Origin: VGWB01 sp964480945
GTDB lineage: Bacteria; Bacteroidota; Ignavibacteria; UBA10030
Length of the DNA: 64,000 nucleotides
NCBI GenBank assembly: GCA_964480945.1
Contig: CAYZRX010000008.1
Span: 23,787 to 87,786 of the forward strand
Reading direction: 5' to 3'
Shown here: piece by piece, positions 16,045 to 24,310 of the stretch
Layout of the letters: every line of letters begins with the position of its first letter
How positions within the stretch are numbered: position 1 is the first letter of the stretch
Notes under the pieces: model-generated
Told to the model about the DNA's origin: nothing
Databases searched by the model: none
Seen by the model: only the letters and a program-made list of their open reading frames with translations
Made by a program: the position numbers and the translations under genes

Positions 16045-17280
16045 ATGGGTAAAGCGGCGCTTATTATGGTCATGGGATTCAGCACGGCACTGCTGATGAT
16101 CGGGTCCAATATCTCCAAGATCTCGAATCGGGCGATGGACAATTACGTCCACTACTACAATTCCAGCATGGCGCATAACGTCGCCGCAGCGGGCACCAAC
16201 ATGGCTGCTCGAGCGCTCTGGGAAAATTTCGCCTGGCAAGCCGGGTTCTCCAACAAGAAGTTTGCCGGCGGCACATTCAACACCACCGTGACGACCGCCG
16301 GTGTCAACCAAATCCGGCTGACAACGACCTCGACATTCCAGGGTGAGACGGCAACCATCTCCGTGCTGCTCCAGCCCAGCAGTTTCTCACGTTTCGGCTA
16401 CTACAGCAATATCGAAGGAAACATCTGGTGGATCACGGGGGACACGGTGTGGGGACCCATGCACACGCAGGACAACCTCCGCGTCTCAGGCGAGCCGGTG
16501 TTCATGCAAAGGACCACCTCGCTCAAGAGCATCATCTACGACCACGGGCCTCCCCCAAGGGACAATCCCAAGTTCCTGGGAGGATACGAAACCGGAGTAA
16601 ATGTGAGCCTGCCGTCCGATCTCACCCCTTTGCTGACAGCGGCGAACAATGGCGGAAAAGTGTTCAACGGTCCGGACTCCGTCTATATTGAGTTTCAGTC
16701 GAACGGAAACGTGAAATGGAAGCAGGGAGCTGCCTCCCCGTGGAGTGTCGACCCCCTCTCAACGTTTGCCCCGAACGGGGTCATCTATGCCAACGGGACG
16801 AACGTCCACGTCAGCGGGACGATAAGCGGGAGAGCGACCCTCGGTGCTGGAGGAACGACCGGCAACAACAAGCGCGGCAATATCTTCATCGACGATGATA
16901 TCTTCTATGCACATGACCCCGGCGCAGGGTCTTCCACCGATCTGTTGGGGCTCGTCGCGGAAAACAATATCCTCATCTCGGACAATTCCGCCAATAACAA
17001 CAATGATGTTACGATTCAAGCATCGTGTTTCTCCCGTTCAGGCGGTTTCACGGCGGAGGATTACGGCAGCCGCGGTGTGGAGGGGCGAATCAAGCTCCTT
17101 GGTGGAATCCAACAGAACAAAAGAGGCGCGGTTGGAACCTTCGACACCGACAGACACGGCGACCCATATCTGAAGAACGGTTATCTGAAGAATTATCTCT
17201 ATGATAGTCGGCTTATGTACGACGCACCCCCGTTCTTCCCGACAACCGGCAACTATGAGATCATCTCATGGTTTGAATAA
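16045..17280 (+). CDS. PilX-like protein C with beta-helix-like domain, copy 2
   Basis: A 411-residue paralogue of 13194-14408 with about 70-75% identity by eye. It keeps the N-terminal helix (GFSTALLMIGSNISK), the stem, the WGPMHTQDN motif, the beta-helix-like repeats (GVIYANGTNVHVSGTISGR, GNIFIDDDI, LGLVAENNILI) and the C-terminal YDAPPFFPTTGNYEIISWFE. The extra residues come from small insertions, one near SIIYDHGPPPRDN and one near FDTDRHGDPYLKNG. The 15-bp gap after gene B is the same length as in copy 1. It is followed by the second copy of the terminator. Confidence 0.68.
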   Translation: MGKAALIMVMGFSTALLMIGSNISKISNRAMDNYVHYYNSSMAHNVAAAGTNMAARALWENFAWQAGFSNKKFAGGTFNTTVTTAGVNQIRLTTTSTFQGETATISVLLQPSSFSRFGYYSNIEGNIWWITGDTVWGPMHTQDNLRVSGEPVFMQRTTSLKSIIYDHGPPPRDNPKFLGGYETGVNVSLPSDLTPLLTAANNGGKVFNGPDSVYIEFQSNGNVKWKQGAASPWSVDPLSTFAPNGVIYANGTNVHVSGTISGRATLGAGGTTGNNKRGNIFIDDDIFYAHDPGAGSSTDLLGLVAENNILISDNSANNNNDVTIQASCFSRSGGFTAEDYGSRGVEGRIKLLGGIQQNKRGAVGTFDTDRHGDPYLKNGYLKNYLYDSRLMYDAPPFFPTTGNYEIISWFE

Positions 17281-17323
17281 TCGGAGTTGAGACCGTCGTG
17301 GCTTGCGTAGCAGAGCTTTACAG

Positions 17324-17351
17324 AGATCGCCCCCGCGGCGATCTTTTTTTG
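17324..17351 (+). terminator. Rho-independent terminator of cassette 2
   Basis: AGATCGCC pairs with GGCGATCT around a 5-nt loop, followed by an unbroken T tract. It is the duplicated counterpart of the hairpin at 14444 and lies 43 bp after the stop of gene C copy 2. Confidence 0.88.
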
Positions 17352-17397
17352 ATCCCCCTGAACTCTGTGCACCGGGTCAAGCAGTTTGTACTGGAAA

Positions 17398-17425
17398 TTG
17401 CAGAAATTAGTATCAAGATTATAAC
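17398..17425 (+). promoter_or_regulatory. Candidate promoter for the PLP enzyme at 17512
   Basis: TTGCAG at 17398-17403 and TATAAC at 17420-17425 are separated by 16 bp, in an AT-rich stretch directly after the cassette 2 terminator and about 85 bp before the next start. The -10 matches five of six positions; the -35 matches four of six. Confidence 0.4.
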
Positions 17426-17511
17426 CATCTGGCTAGTTTCCGACACAATCGCGGGGGCACACGGCATTTCACAGAAGTCCACCATCCATCGAGTATCCTC
17501 TCTTTAACGCC

Positions 17512-18651
17512 ATGGCAACCAGTATCTATGATCTCCCGACCCCAGCACTGCTGATCGATCAGGATATCCTGGAGCGCAACCTGACGCGCATGCAGGATCG
17601 GGCAAATTCTCTCGGCGTCTCCCTCCGTCCGCATATCAAGACGCACAAGTGCATCGAGATCGCCAACCACCAGCTCGAGCTCGGAGCGCGGGGAATTACG
17701 GTATCGACTTTCTACGAGGCCGAACAGTTCGCGGCAAAGGGCTTCAATGACATCACCTGGGCGTTTCCTCTCCCGCCGGTGTACGCCCCGAAGGTCGTGG
17801 AATTGTACGAGAAATCTCGAATCCGCGTTGTTATCGACAGCCCGGAAGCGAAGGCAATCCTTGACGACATCGCGACCACGGCCGGGCAACGCATCCACGT
17901 CTGGCTCAAAGTTGACTGCGGGTACCATCGCGCTGGCGTGAACCCTCGTTCCGAGCTCGCCGAGTCGCTGCTTCAGTCGCTCAGCGAGTCGGGGACGCTT
18001 ATTTTCGACGGGATCCTCAGCCATTCGGGCCAGGCCTACCTCGCGCGAAACCGGGCGGAAATCGTGGGCTATGCCGAGCAGGAACGCTTCATCATGGTGG
18101 AATTTGCAGAGAGAATGAGATCTCAGGGCTGCAAGATACCGACGATCAGTATTGGCTCGACACCGACCATGTGGGTTGCAGAGAGTCTCAAGGGCATCGA
18201 CGAGATCCGGCCCGGCAACTATGCTTTCAACGATTACACACAGGTGATGCTGGGAAGCTGCGGTATCGGCGACTGCGCCCTGAGCGTGCTTGCATCGGTG
18301 ATCTCCCACCAGCAAGGCGCTTCCCACTTTATCACGGACGCGGGCGCCCTTGCGCTCTCGAAAGACGTCGGACCAACCCACATCCGAAACGATATGGATA
18401 TGGGAAGCATTTACGAGGATTACGACCGGAAGCGGCTCCACGCCCACGTCCATGTCCGCAGTCTCTCCCAGGAACACGGCAAGGTTGTAACGGCGGATAC
18501 GCAGATTATCGAAGGGAAGTTCAAGATCGGGGACAGGATCCGGGTCCTCGAACACCACTCATGCCTCACCGCCGCGAACTTCGATCAATACCACGTCGTG
18601 AAGGGGGAAGAGGTCATCGATCGCTGGAAAATTCTGCGGGGAAGAACCTGA
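17512..18651 (+). CDS. D-threonine aldolase / D-serine dehydratase-like PLP enzyme
   Basis: A 379-residue fold-type III PLP enzyme with an N-terminal alanine-racemase-like barrel (about 10-260) and a C-terminal beta domain. The likely PLP lysine is K43 in RPHIKTHKC. The C-terminal metal site H349-x-C351 (EHHSCLTAAN) matches the zinc ligands of eukaryotic-type D-serine dehydratase. Such enzymes cleave D-threonine to glycine and acetaldehyde, or deaminate D-serine; which one cannot be decided here. It is a lone gene behind the pilin cassettes. A long minus-strand frame over the same region is a codon-bias shadow. Confidence 0.85.
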   Translation: MATSIYDLPTPALLIDQDILERNLTRMQDRANSLGVSLRPHIKTHKCIEIANHQLELGARGITVSTFYEAEQFAAKGFNDITWAFPLPPVYAPKVVELYEKSRIRVVIDSPEAKAILDDIATTAGQRIHVWLKVDCGYHRAGVNPRSELAESLLQSLSESGTLIFDGILSHSGQAYLARNRAEIVGYAEQERFIMVEFAERMRSQGCKIPTISIGSTPTMWVAESLKGIDEIRPGNYAFNDYTQVMLGSCGIGDCALSVLASVISHQQGASHFITDAGALALSKDVGPTHIRNDMDMGSIYEDYDRKRLHAHVHVRSLSQEHGKVVTADTQIIEGKFKIGDRIRVLEHHSCLTAANFDQYHVVKGEEVIDRWKILRGRT

Positions 18652-19069
18652 TCCGGTCTCGGATGACGCGCGGCACCACGACCAAGAGGGTCACCATTGC
18701 GCCGAGGAGAAGAGAAACGATCGAGCTCACACGTTCCCGTCTTTGACATTCCCACAATAGCTTCGTACTTTGTCTGCCGTTCAACGGCTGCGAGCACTTT
18801 TAGCAGCTCTCTCACCCTCTGCTCGCCAGAGGTTCTCTTCGCACGCGTCACCGGTAAGCGCGGTAGTCCGCCGGATGTCCCTATCATGTTGACGCAATGT
18901 TCGCTTGCTCATGGGGCCAAAAGGAGATCCCCGCCCATTAAAGAGGCGGAGCCCTGACTGACGTGCTTGCACGCCTTCGGGTTGATTCAAATTTTCGACA
19001 GGTGGAGAAGATAGATTTTTTGAATCTTTAACAATATCTTTCGGGGTCGTCGAAGTGCTTGATGGGACA
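18652..19069. other. 418-bp gene-free region before the metal transport genes
   Basis: No credible gene is present. The last 130 bp become AT-rich (TTTTTTGAATCTTTAAC) and likely hold the promoter for the MgtE-like gene. A weak CCGCC/GGCGG hairpin is present near 18928. I looked for Mg- or Mn-sensing riboswitch elements and did not recognise one, though a structure search would be needed to exclude it. Confidence 0.45.
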
Positions 19070-20371
19070 ATGAGTTACGAGAATTTCAACTTCATCTACC
19101 TATCGGAGATCGTCGGGCTGCCGGTGTTCAGCCTCAGCAGCGGCAAGAGAATCGGTCGTATCATCGACCTCGCCGCGCGGACCAGCCACGTCTATCCGAA
19201 GATCACGGCCCTCATCACCAAGCTGAGGGACAAGAAGGTTCCCGTCTATATTCCGTGGAACAGCGTCCGGCTTACGGCTTTGAAGCGGCATGTTTCCGTT
19301 GAATACCCGCCGGAGTCCGACTACGGCGACGTCCACTCGATCGAAAACGAGATCCTCATCAAGGAAACGTTTCTGGACAAGCAGATCATCTCGACGTCGG
19401 GCTACAAGCTTGTCCGCGTGAACGATCTTCAATTGCTCATCGATAATTCGTCCAAGGAGAATCCGAACCTCTGGCTGGTCCATATCGATATCGGATTCAA
19501 GGGACTGCTGAGACGGCTCGGTTGGGCCAACGTCGCCAACGGCATCTTCCGGTGGGTCGTTTCCCGAGACATCAACGACAAGTTTGTAGCGTGGAAGCAC
19601 GTTCAACCGACGACGACGACGAACGTCTACGGCTCCGTCCACCTCAAGACGGATACGTCGAAGCTCTCAACGTTTCACCCGGCCGACCTTGCAGACATTC
19701 TCGAGGACCTCGGGACCGACGAACGCATCTCGCTCTTTGAATCGTTCAACCCGAGCCTCGCTGCCACGACCCTCCAGGAAATGCCGATGAATGTCCGCGT
19801 CCAGATCGCGGAGACGTTAGAAACGGAAAAGCTGGCAGCCATCATCAACGAGATGCAAATGGACGAGGCGGTCGACTTGCTGGACGAGCTCTCCCTCGAA
19901 AAGCGCACGGCGGTTTACGCTGTGATGACGACCGAGAAGGTTTCAGAGATCAAGGAGCTTTCCAGGCTCTCCATCTACAGCGTCGGCAGCATTATGAACA
20001 CAAACTTCATCACTGCGAAGGCCGCCCAGACTGTGCGGGAGGTGCTCAAAGCGGTCAAAGCCGAGAGCAAGAAGGCGGAGCTGCTCCACTACGTGTACAT
20101 CATCGACGATGAGGAACACCTCAAGGGGCTGGTCACGCTGAGGCAACTGTTGATTACGAAGGGGACCACCCCCATGGCCTCAATCATGCGCGGCAACCTC
20201 ATCTCCGTTCGAGTCGACACCGGCATCAAACACGTGGCCCAGTTGTTCTTCAAATACAATTTTCGAGCACTGCCCGTTGTGGACGAAGAGGAACGGATTC
20301 GGGGGATCATCTCCATGCGGGACGCCCTCGAATCGATCTTCCCCGAAATGAAGCAAGCATCCGAGGGATAG
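19070..20371 (+). CDS. PRC-barrel / MgtE-N / CBS-pair protein, probable magnesium sensor
   Basis: A 433-residue soluble protein. Residues about 10-160 contain two PRC-barrel-like repeats (VGLPVFSLSSGKRIGRIIDL and a second near GYKLVRVNDLQ). Residues about 205-300 are an MgtE N-domain with helical pairs (HPADLADILEDLG, LLDELSLEKR). Residues about 305-425 are a CBS pair (VGSIMNTNFITAKAAQTV and MRGNLISVRVDTGI). In MgtE these N and CBS domains gate the channel in response to Mg2+, but here no membrane domain follows. The next gene, 1 bp away, is a membrane transporter that this protein presumably regulates. ATG at 19070 was preferred to GTG at 19055. Confidence 0.82.
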   Translation: MSYENFNFIYLSEIVGLPVFSLSSGKRIGRIIDLAARTSHVYPKITALITKLRDKKVPVYIPWNSVRLTALKRHVSVEYPPESDYGDVHSIENEILIKETFLDKQIISTSGYKLVRVNDLQLLIDNSSKENPNLWLVHIDIGFKGLLRRLGWANVANGIFRWVVSRDINDKFVAWKHVQPTTTTNVYGSVHLKTDTSKLSTFHPADLADILEDLGTDERISLFESFNPSLAATTLQEMPMNVRVQIAETLETEKLAAIINEMQMDEAVDLLDELSLEKRTAVYAVMTTEKVSEIKELSRLSIYSVGSIMNTNFITAKAAQTVREVLKAVKAESKKAELLHYVYIIDDEEHLKGLVTLRQLLITKGTTPMASIMRGNLISVRVDTGIKHVAQLFFKYNFRALPVVDEEERIRGIISMRDALESIFPEMKQASEG

Positions 20372-20372
20372 C

Positions 20373-21629
20373 ATGAGGTTGCTTCAAAGACTGAAAGAAC
20401 ATCCGGCTCTTCGGAATCTGTTGATCTTCCTGAGCGTCGTCGGTCCGGGCATCATCACGGGGAGCGTCGACAACGACGCAGGCGGAATTACGACGTATTC
20501 GGTGGCAGGAGCACTCTACGGCTATAGACTCCTGTGGACGCTGATCCCGTCGTTCGTTGTGTTGCTGGCCGTTCAGGAGATGAACGCCCGTATGGGGATT
20601 GTCACGGGCAAAGGGCTGGCGGACCTGATTCGAGAGAACTTTGGGGCCCGGATTACGTTCTACATCTTCATTTGCCTGCTCATCGCGGATGTCGGCAACA
20701 CGGCGACCGAGTTTGCCGGCGTCGCGGGCAGCATGATGGTGCTCGGTGTCAGCAAGTACGTTTCCGTTCCGCTCGCTGCGATCGCCGTCTGGATTCTCGT
20801 CGTCAAGGGAAACTACAAAATAGCAGAAAAAGTCTTTCTCCTCTTGAGCGTTTTTCTGCTTTCCTACGTTGTCTCGGCTGTCCTGGCAAAGCCCGACTGG
20901 GGAGACATCGGTGTCGCGTTGATCTCGCCGACCATCGAGTGGGATCATACCTATTTCATTACCGTTCTGGGGCTGGTGGGTACGACCGTCGCTCCATGGA
21001 TGCAGTTCTACATGCAATCTTCCGTGATCGAGAAGGGTATCAAGATTGGCGATTACAAGTTCACGGTGTGGGACGTTGCGATCGGCTGCATCGCAACGAT
21101 CGTTGTCGCTTTCTTCATCATCGTTGCCTGCGGGGCCACGCTCCACACCAACAATGTCACGATCACGGAAGCCAAGGATGCTGCGTTCGCGCTCAAGCCG
21201 TTTGCCGGAGCCCTCGCATCCGAGGTCTTCGCATTCGGCTTGTTCGCCGCCTCCATCTTCTCCGCCGCGATCCTGCCGCTGGCAATGGCTTTTTACATTT
21301 GTGAAGCATTCGGATTTGAAGCGGGGATCGACAAGAAATTCGCCGAGGCGCCGCAATTCTACACGCTCTTCACCCTGACCATCGTCATCAGCGTGACGGT
21401 TATTCTTCTTCCTAACGCGCCGCTGATCGCCATTACCATCTGGACCCAAGTGTTGAACGCGATCCTTCTGCCCATTGTCCTCGTTTGCATGATGATCATC
21501 GTGAACAAGACGGAGATCATGGGTGAGTACACGAACAAGCGGTATCAAAACATCATCGGCTGGTCGACGTCGATCCTATTGATCATCATGAGCGCCGTCC
21601 TAGTAATCTCAGGCTTTGGCCCGGGGTAA
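20373..21629 (+). CDS. NRAMP-related transporter, NRMT-like (probable Mg2+)
   Basis: A 418-residue membrane protein with about eleven hydrophobic segments of the NRAMP fold. The first-helix metal motif is not DPGN but SVDNDAGGITTYS, resembling the D/N-D-P-S-G-I-x-T-Y-S form I associate with NRAMP-related magnesium transporters. Helix 6 reads GTTVAPWMQFYMQ in place of the Met-bearing motif that selects transition metals. Replacement of that Met with harder ligands is the feature known to let NRMT proteins take Mg2+. Its tight coupling to the MgtE-N/CBS gene points the same way. Mn2+ or Fe2+ transport is the alternative. Confidence 0.8.
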   Translation: MRLLQRLKEHPALRNLLIFLSVVGPGIITGSVDNDAGGITTYSVAGALYGYRLLWTLIPSFVVLLAVQEMNARMGIVTGKGLADLIRENFGARITFYIFICLLIADVGNTATEFAGVAGSMMVLGVSKYVSVPLAAIAVWILVVKGNYKIAEKVFLLLSVFLLSYVVSAVLAKPDWGDIGVALISPTIEWDHTYFITVLGLVGTTVAPWMQFYMQSSVIEKGIKIGDYKFTVWDVAIGCIATIVVAFFIIVACGATLHTNNVTITEAKDAAFALKPFAGALASEVFAFGLFAASIFSAAILPLAMAFYICEAFGFEAGIDKKFAEAPQFYTLFTLTIVISVTVILLPNAPLIAITIWTQVLNAILLPIVLVCMMIIVNKTEIMGEYTNKRYQNIIGWSTSILLIIMSAVLVISGFGPG

Positions 21630-21687
21630 CAGCGGCCTCCGTCGGCACCAGCACACAGCAAGAGCAACCAGAACAAGAGAGAAAACC

Positions 21688-22473
21688 ATGACCTCCCTCG
21701 AGAAGAAAATTGTCCTCATCACCGGCGCGAGCAGCGGTATCGGCCTCGCGTGTGCACATGCATTTGCCCAACAAGGCGCCCGGCTCATTCTCACAGCCCG
21801 CCGAAAGCAAAAACTCGATGCTCTCGCAAAAGAGCTGAAGCAAGAGCACGGCACGGAATCGTGTGTCTTCGAGCTTGATGTGCGGAACCAGTCAGCGGTC
21901 CAGACCACTCTTCACAACCTTCCCACGGAATGGCAGGAGATCGAGGTGCTCGTGAACAATGCCGGGCTGAGCCGGGGTCTCAACAAGCTCCACGAGGGCA
22001 AGATCCAAGATTGGGAGGAAATGATTGACACGAATATCAAGGGATTACTCTACGCAACCCACCAGGTCCTCCCAGGGATGGTCGCAAGGGGCCGGGGGAT
22101 GATCATCAACATCGGCTCCATCGCCGGGCACGAGGTCTACGTGGGAGGCAACGTGTACTGCGCGACGAAGCATGCCGTCGATGCGATTACGCGCGGGTTG
22201 CGCTGGGATCTGGTTGACACGCCGATCCGCGTCTGCACGGTCGACCCCGGCCTGGTGGAGACGGAGTTCAGCATGGTGCGGTTCCGGGGGGACGAGCAGC
22301 GAGCGAAAACCGTCTATCAGAATATCACACCTCTGCGACCTGAAGATATCGCCGAGATGGTTGTCTTTTGTGCCACCAGACCGGCGCACGTCGAGGTGGC
22401 TGAAATGATCGTTCTCCCGACGAGTCAGGCCTCCGCCTCTCTCGTTCACAGGACACCGAGCGCGAAACAATAG
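21688..22473 (+). CDS. Short-chain dehydrogenase/reductase, YdfG-like
   Basis: A 261-residue classical SDR. The dinucleotide motif TGASSGIG is at residues about 11-18, NNAG near 90, the catalytic Ser in NIGSIAGHEVY and the Tyr-Lys pair in YCATK, all in the expected order. The sequence style (PGLVETEFSMVRFRGD) matches YdfG-type NADP-dependent 3-hydroxy acid/L-allo-threonine dehydrogenases. Start ATG 21688 was chosen from the SDR N-terminus. If it oxidises a hydroxy amino acid, that would be a loose thematic link with the D-threonine aldolase-like gene 3 kb upstream, but there is no operon. Confidence 0.88.
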   Translation: MTSLEKKIVLITGASSGIGLACAHAFAQQGARLILTARRKQKLDALAKELKQEHGTESCVFELDVRNQSAVQTTLHNLPTEWQEIEVLVNNAGLSRGLNKLHEGKIQDWEEMIDTNIKGLLYATHQVLPGMVARGRGMIINIGSIAGHEVYVGGNVYCATKHAVDAITRGLRWDLVDTPIRVCTVDPGLVETEFSMVRFRGDEQRAKTVYQNITPLRPEDIAEMVVFCATRPAHVEVAEMIVLPTSQASASLVHRTPSAKQ

Positions 22474-22493
22474 AACCCGCCGAGTGTTTGATG

Positions 22494-22531
22494 GTGAGAC
22501 TGCGGCCGCATCACCCGGCCGCGGGCCTCAC
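22494..22531. terminator. Bidirectional hairpin between convergent genes
   Basis: GCGGCCG pairs with CGGCCGC around a 7-nt loop, enclosed by an outer GTGAG/CTCAC pair. It sits between the stop of the SDR gene and the stop of the minus-strand thiamine-binding gene, whose last codon it reaches. No strong T tract follows on either strand, so termination strength is uncertain. Confidence 0.5.
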
Positions 22532-22824
22532 ATCTTATCTTGCACGCTCTTCATTTTTTCTTCCATCGTCTGGTCACGATCTGTTCTCGTGCCGAACTTC
22601 AGCGTGCTCGAGATCCTCGGCGCCCCCATGCCGTGGATGATCTCATGGCATCGTTTGACCGCGGCAAAGACTTCATCCCATTCCCCTTCGATGTTGGTGC
22701 CGTACGCGTGGAGGTGGAATTTCAAACCCGCCTCTTGAAAAATCTTCTCGCACGCAGCGATGTAACGCGAGACGGACACTCCAACACCTATCGGAATGAC
22801 ACAAAGATCGGCGATGACCTTCAT
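22528..22824 (-). CDS. MTH1187/YkoF-type thiamine-binding protein
   Basis: A 98-residue protein of the DUF77/MTH1187 family: DLCVIPIGVGVSVSRYIAAC opening, LHAYGTNIEGEWDEVFAAVKRCHE in the middle and RISSTLKFGTRTD near the end, which together form a ferredoxin-like dimer that binds thiamine or a related ligand. The length is exactly that of the family. It lies alone on the minus strand between two plus-strand units, so no pathway partner is visible. Confidence 0.88.
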   Translation of the reverse strand: MKVIADLCVIPIGVGVSVSRYIAACEKIFQEAGLKFHLHAYGTNIEGEWDEVFAAVKRCHEIIHGMGAPRISSTLKFGTRTDRDQTMEEKMKSVQDKM

Positions 22825-23074
22825 AGCTGATTCTCCTTTCGCAAGAGCATCTCTCCGTGGAAGTTGACAATTTGACGGTACAATATCAAACTTCGAGATG
22901 CTGTCATCGATTTCCTGGTTTTGGCAACGCGGGTTTGCAACAAAAGGAACTCTTTGCTACACTGCTCAGTAAAATCTGCGGGAGGTTCTTCAGGGAAAAT
23001 CCGGAGCCTTTTTGTTATCCTCTCGGTGGAGAGAGAACTGAAGCGACTCCGCCGGGGTGCCCCCAGCGTTGGAT

Positions 23075-23329
23075 ATGGAAAAACCGCACTGTCCAAACTA
23101 CGATGTCTGTCTGCTCGTGCAGACCCCAAATATCCTCTGCGATCCGCAACGAAGGGAGTTCTACCTCGACCGTTACTGCCTTCGGGGCAGCGATGCTTGG
23201 GAAGCGTGCAAGCGCTACATTGCGAAGAACGTCCTGAATTTTTGTCCCGATTTTGTTTTGCCCGATTCTCCCCTTTCACCTTCTGAGATCATCGACGAAT
23301 TCGATCGCCTCTCGAATGGCGATCAGTAG
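23075..23329 (+). CDS. Small cysteine-rich protein upstream of DsrC
   Basis: An 84-residue protein with six Cys: CPNYDVC near the start, one in ILCDPQ, YC in FYLDRYC, one in WEACKRY and one in NFCPDF. The CPx4C, RYC and CxRY spacing resembles small modules thought to bind metal or act in redox sensing in sulfate-reducing and anaerobic bacteria, but I cannot name a family. It is 18 bp upstream of dsrC and so probably belongs to the same sulfur-redox unit. ATG at 23075 is preferred; a GTG at 23057 would add six residues. Confidence 0.65.
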   Translation: MEKPHCPNYDVCLLVQTPNILCDPQRREFYLDRYCLRGSDAWEACKRYIAKNVLNFCPDFVLPDSPLSPSEIIDEFDRLSNGDQ

Positions 23330-23347
23330 ATCAGCGAGGAAGTAAGC

Positions 23348-23665
23348 ATGCCAACAATGGAAATTGATGGAAGGACATTTGAAGTAGATGGCGACGGTTT
23401 CTTATCAGATCCTTCTCTTTGGAATGAGGAAGTTGCCCGGTTGATAGCAAGACACGACGGCATTACGGAGATGAGTGACAAACACTGGGCGATCGTGAAG
23501 TTCATCCGCAAGAACTGGGAGGAAAAGGGGATGGCACCGATGATCCGTTCGATCTGTCAGGTGACTGGAGTGAAGCTCAAGGAGATTTATCAGCTTTTCC
23601 CCCTTGGTCCTGCACGCGGCGCGTGCCGTGTCGCAGGCCTGCCCAAGCCCGATGGTTGCGTCTAA
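23348..23665 (+). CDS. dsrC: DsrC/TusE-family sulfur carrier
   Basis: A 105-residue protein with the full DsrC signature. The C-terminal arm reads RGACRVAGLPKPDGCV, so both redox Cys are present (C93 and penultimate C104, 11 apart). True DsrC proteins with both Cys carry sulfur as a trisulfide to a membrane DsrMK-type oxidoreductase; TusE has only the last. The body (WNEEVARLIARHDGI, DKHWAIVKFIRKNWEEKG) matches the helical core. It is followed by membrane and iron-sulfur partners that would reduce it. No DsrAB is in the window. Confidence 0.95.
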   Translation: MPTMEIDGRTFEVDGDGFLSDPSLWNEEVARLIARHDGITEMSDKHWAIVKFIRKNWEEKGMAPMIRSICQVTGVKLKEIYQLFPLGPARGACRVAGLPKPDGCV

Positions 23666-23680
23666 GGGAGTCGGATCGGA

Positions 23681-24301
23681 ATGACCTGGTACCACTCTCT
23701 GGCATCAGCTGCCCTCGTTGTCTGCCTGATAAGCCTGTCGTATCATTTCATCAGACTTCTCAGGTTGGGGCCGCCAAAGGATTTCTCCGTACGGAGAGGC
23801 AACTTGAAACCCGCGATCATCTATTCGTTCCTGGGAGCGATGAACCCGCGGAAGAAGGAATCTGCATACTTGCACCTCCCGACCTATGCAGCGGGGCTTT
23901 TCTATCACGCCGGGACCTTCACCTCGATCGTCCTTTTCTTTCTGTTCTTTTTCAATTTCCACATTGAGAGATCGTTACGGTGGGGCATTATCAGTTTGCT
24001 GGCGGTATCAGGAGCCTGCGGCATCGGGATCCTCGCGAAGAGAACGGCGGTGAGAAGGCTCCGGCACCTCTCCAACCTCGATGACTATGTAGCAAACATC
24101 CTCGTGACACTTTTCCAGTTCCTTACCCTTGCTTTGTTGGTGAAGGAAGTATTTGCTCCATTCTATTTCCTCTGCGTCAGCCTCCTGTTGCTGTATCTCC
24201 CGTTCGGGAAGCTGAAACATGCTCTCTATTTCTTCGCCGCGCGGTATCACCTTGGACTGTTCTACGGTTGGCGCGGGGTCTGGCCTCTCAGAAAGTCGTG
24301 A
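23681..24301 (+). CDS. DsrM/TmcC-like membrane cytochrome b subunit
   Basis: A 206-residue protein with about five transmembrane helices (residues 5-22, 60-85, 95-115, 140-165, 165-190) and several His within or beside them (YHFIR, LYHAGTF, FNFHIE), suitable for haem b ligation as in the NarI/DsrM group. Together with the following HdrD-like protein it would form a quinol- or menaquinol-linked membrane complex acting on DsrC. It is 15 bp after dsrC and 9 bp before the iron-sulfur gene, so clearly the same operon. The precise subfamily (DsrM, TmcC or HmcE) is uncertain. Confidence 0.75.
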   Translation: MTWYHSLASAALVVCLISLSYHFIRLLRLGPPKDFSVRRGNLKPAIIYSFLGAMNPRKKESAYLHLPTYAAGLFYHAGTFTSIVLFFLFFFNFHIERSLRWGIISLLAVSGACGIGILAKRTAVRRLRHLSNLDDYVANILVTLFQFLTLALLVKEVFAPFYFLCVSLLLLYLPFGKLKHALYFFAARYHLGLFYGWRGVWPLRKS

Positions 24302-24310
24302 ACGAACGGT

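Noticed and set aside
12030..17280. Cassette repeat considered as an assembly duplication artefact
   Set aside because: The copies differ at many synonymous and some amino-acid positions and have unrelated upstream DNA, so both are genuine.
17419..18558. Long minus-strand open frame (379 residues) opposite the PLP enzyme
   Set aside because: The plus-strand frame encodes a full, recognisable enzyme with metal and PLP motifs; the minus frame has no family features and mirrors codon bias.
20307..21548. 413-residue minus-strand frame over the NRAMP relative
   Set aside because: It is very rich in Asp, Arg, His and Gln and lacks any known domain, as expected opposite a hydrophobic membrane protein gene.
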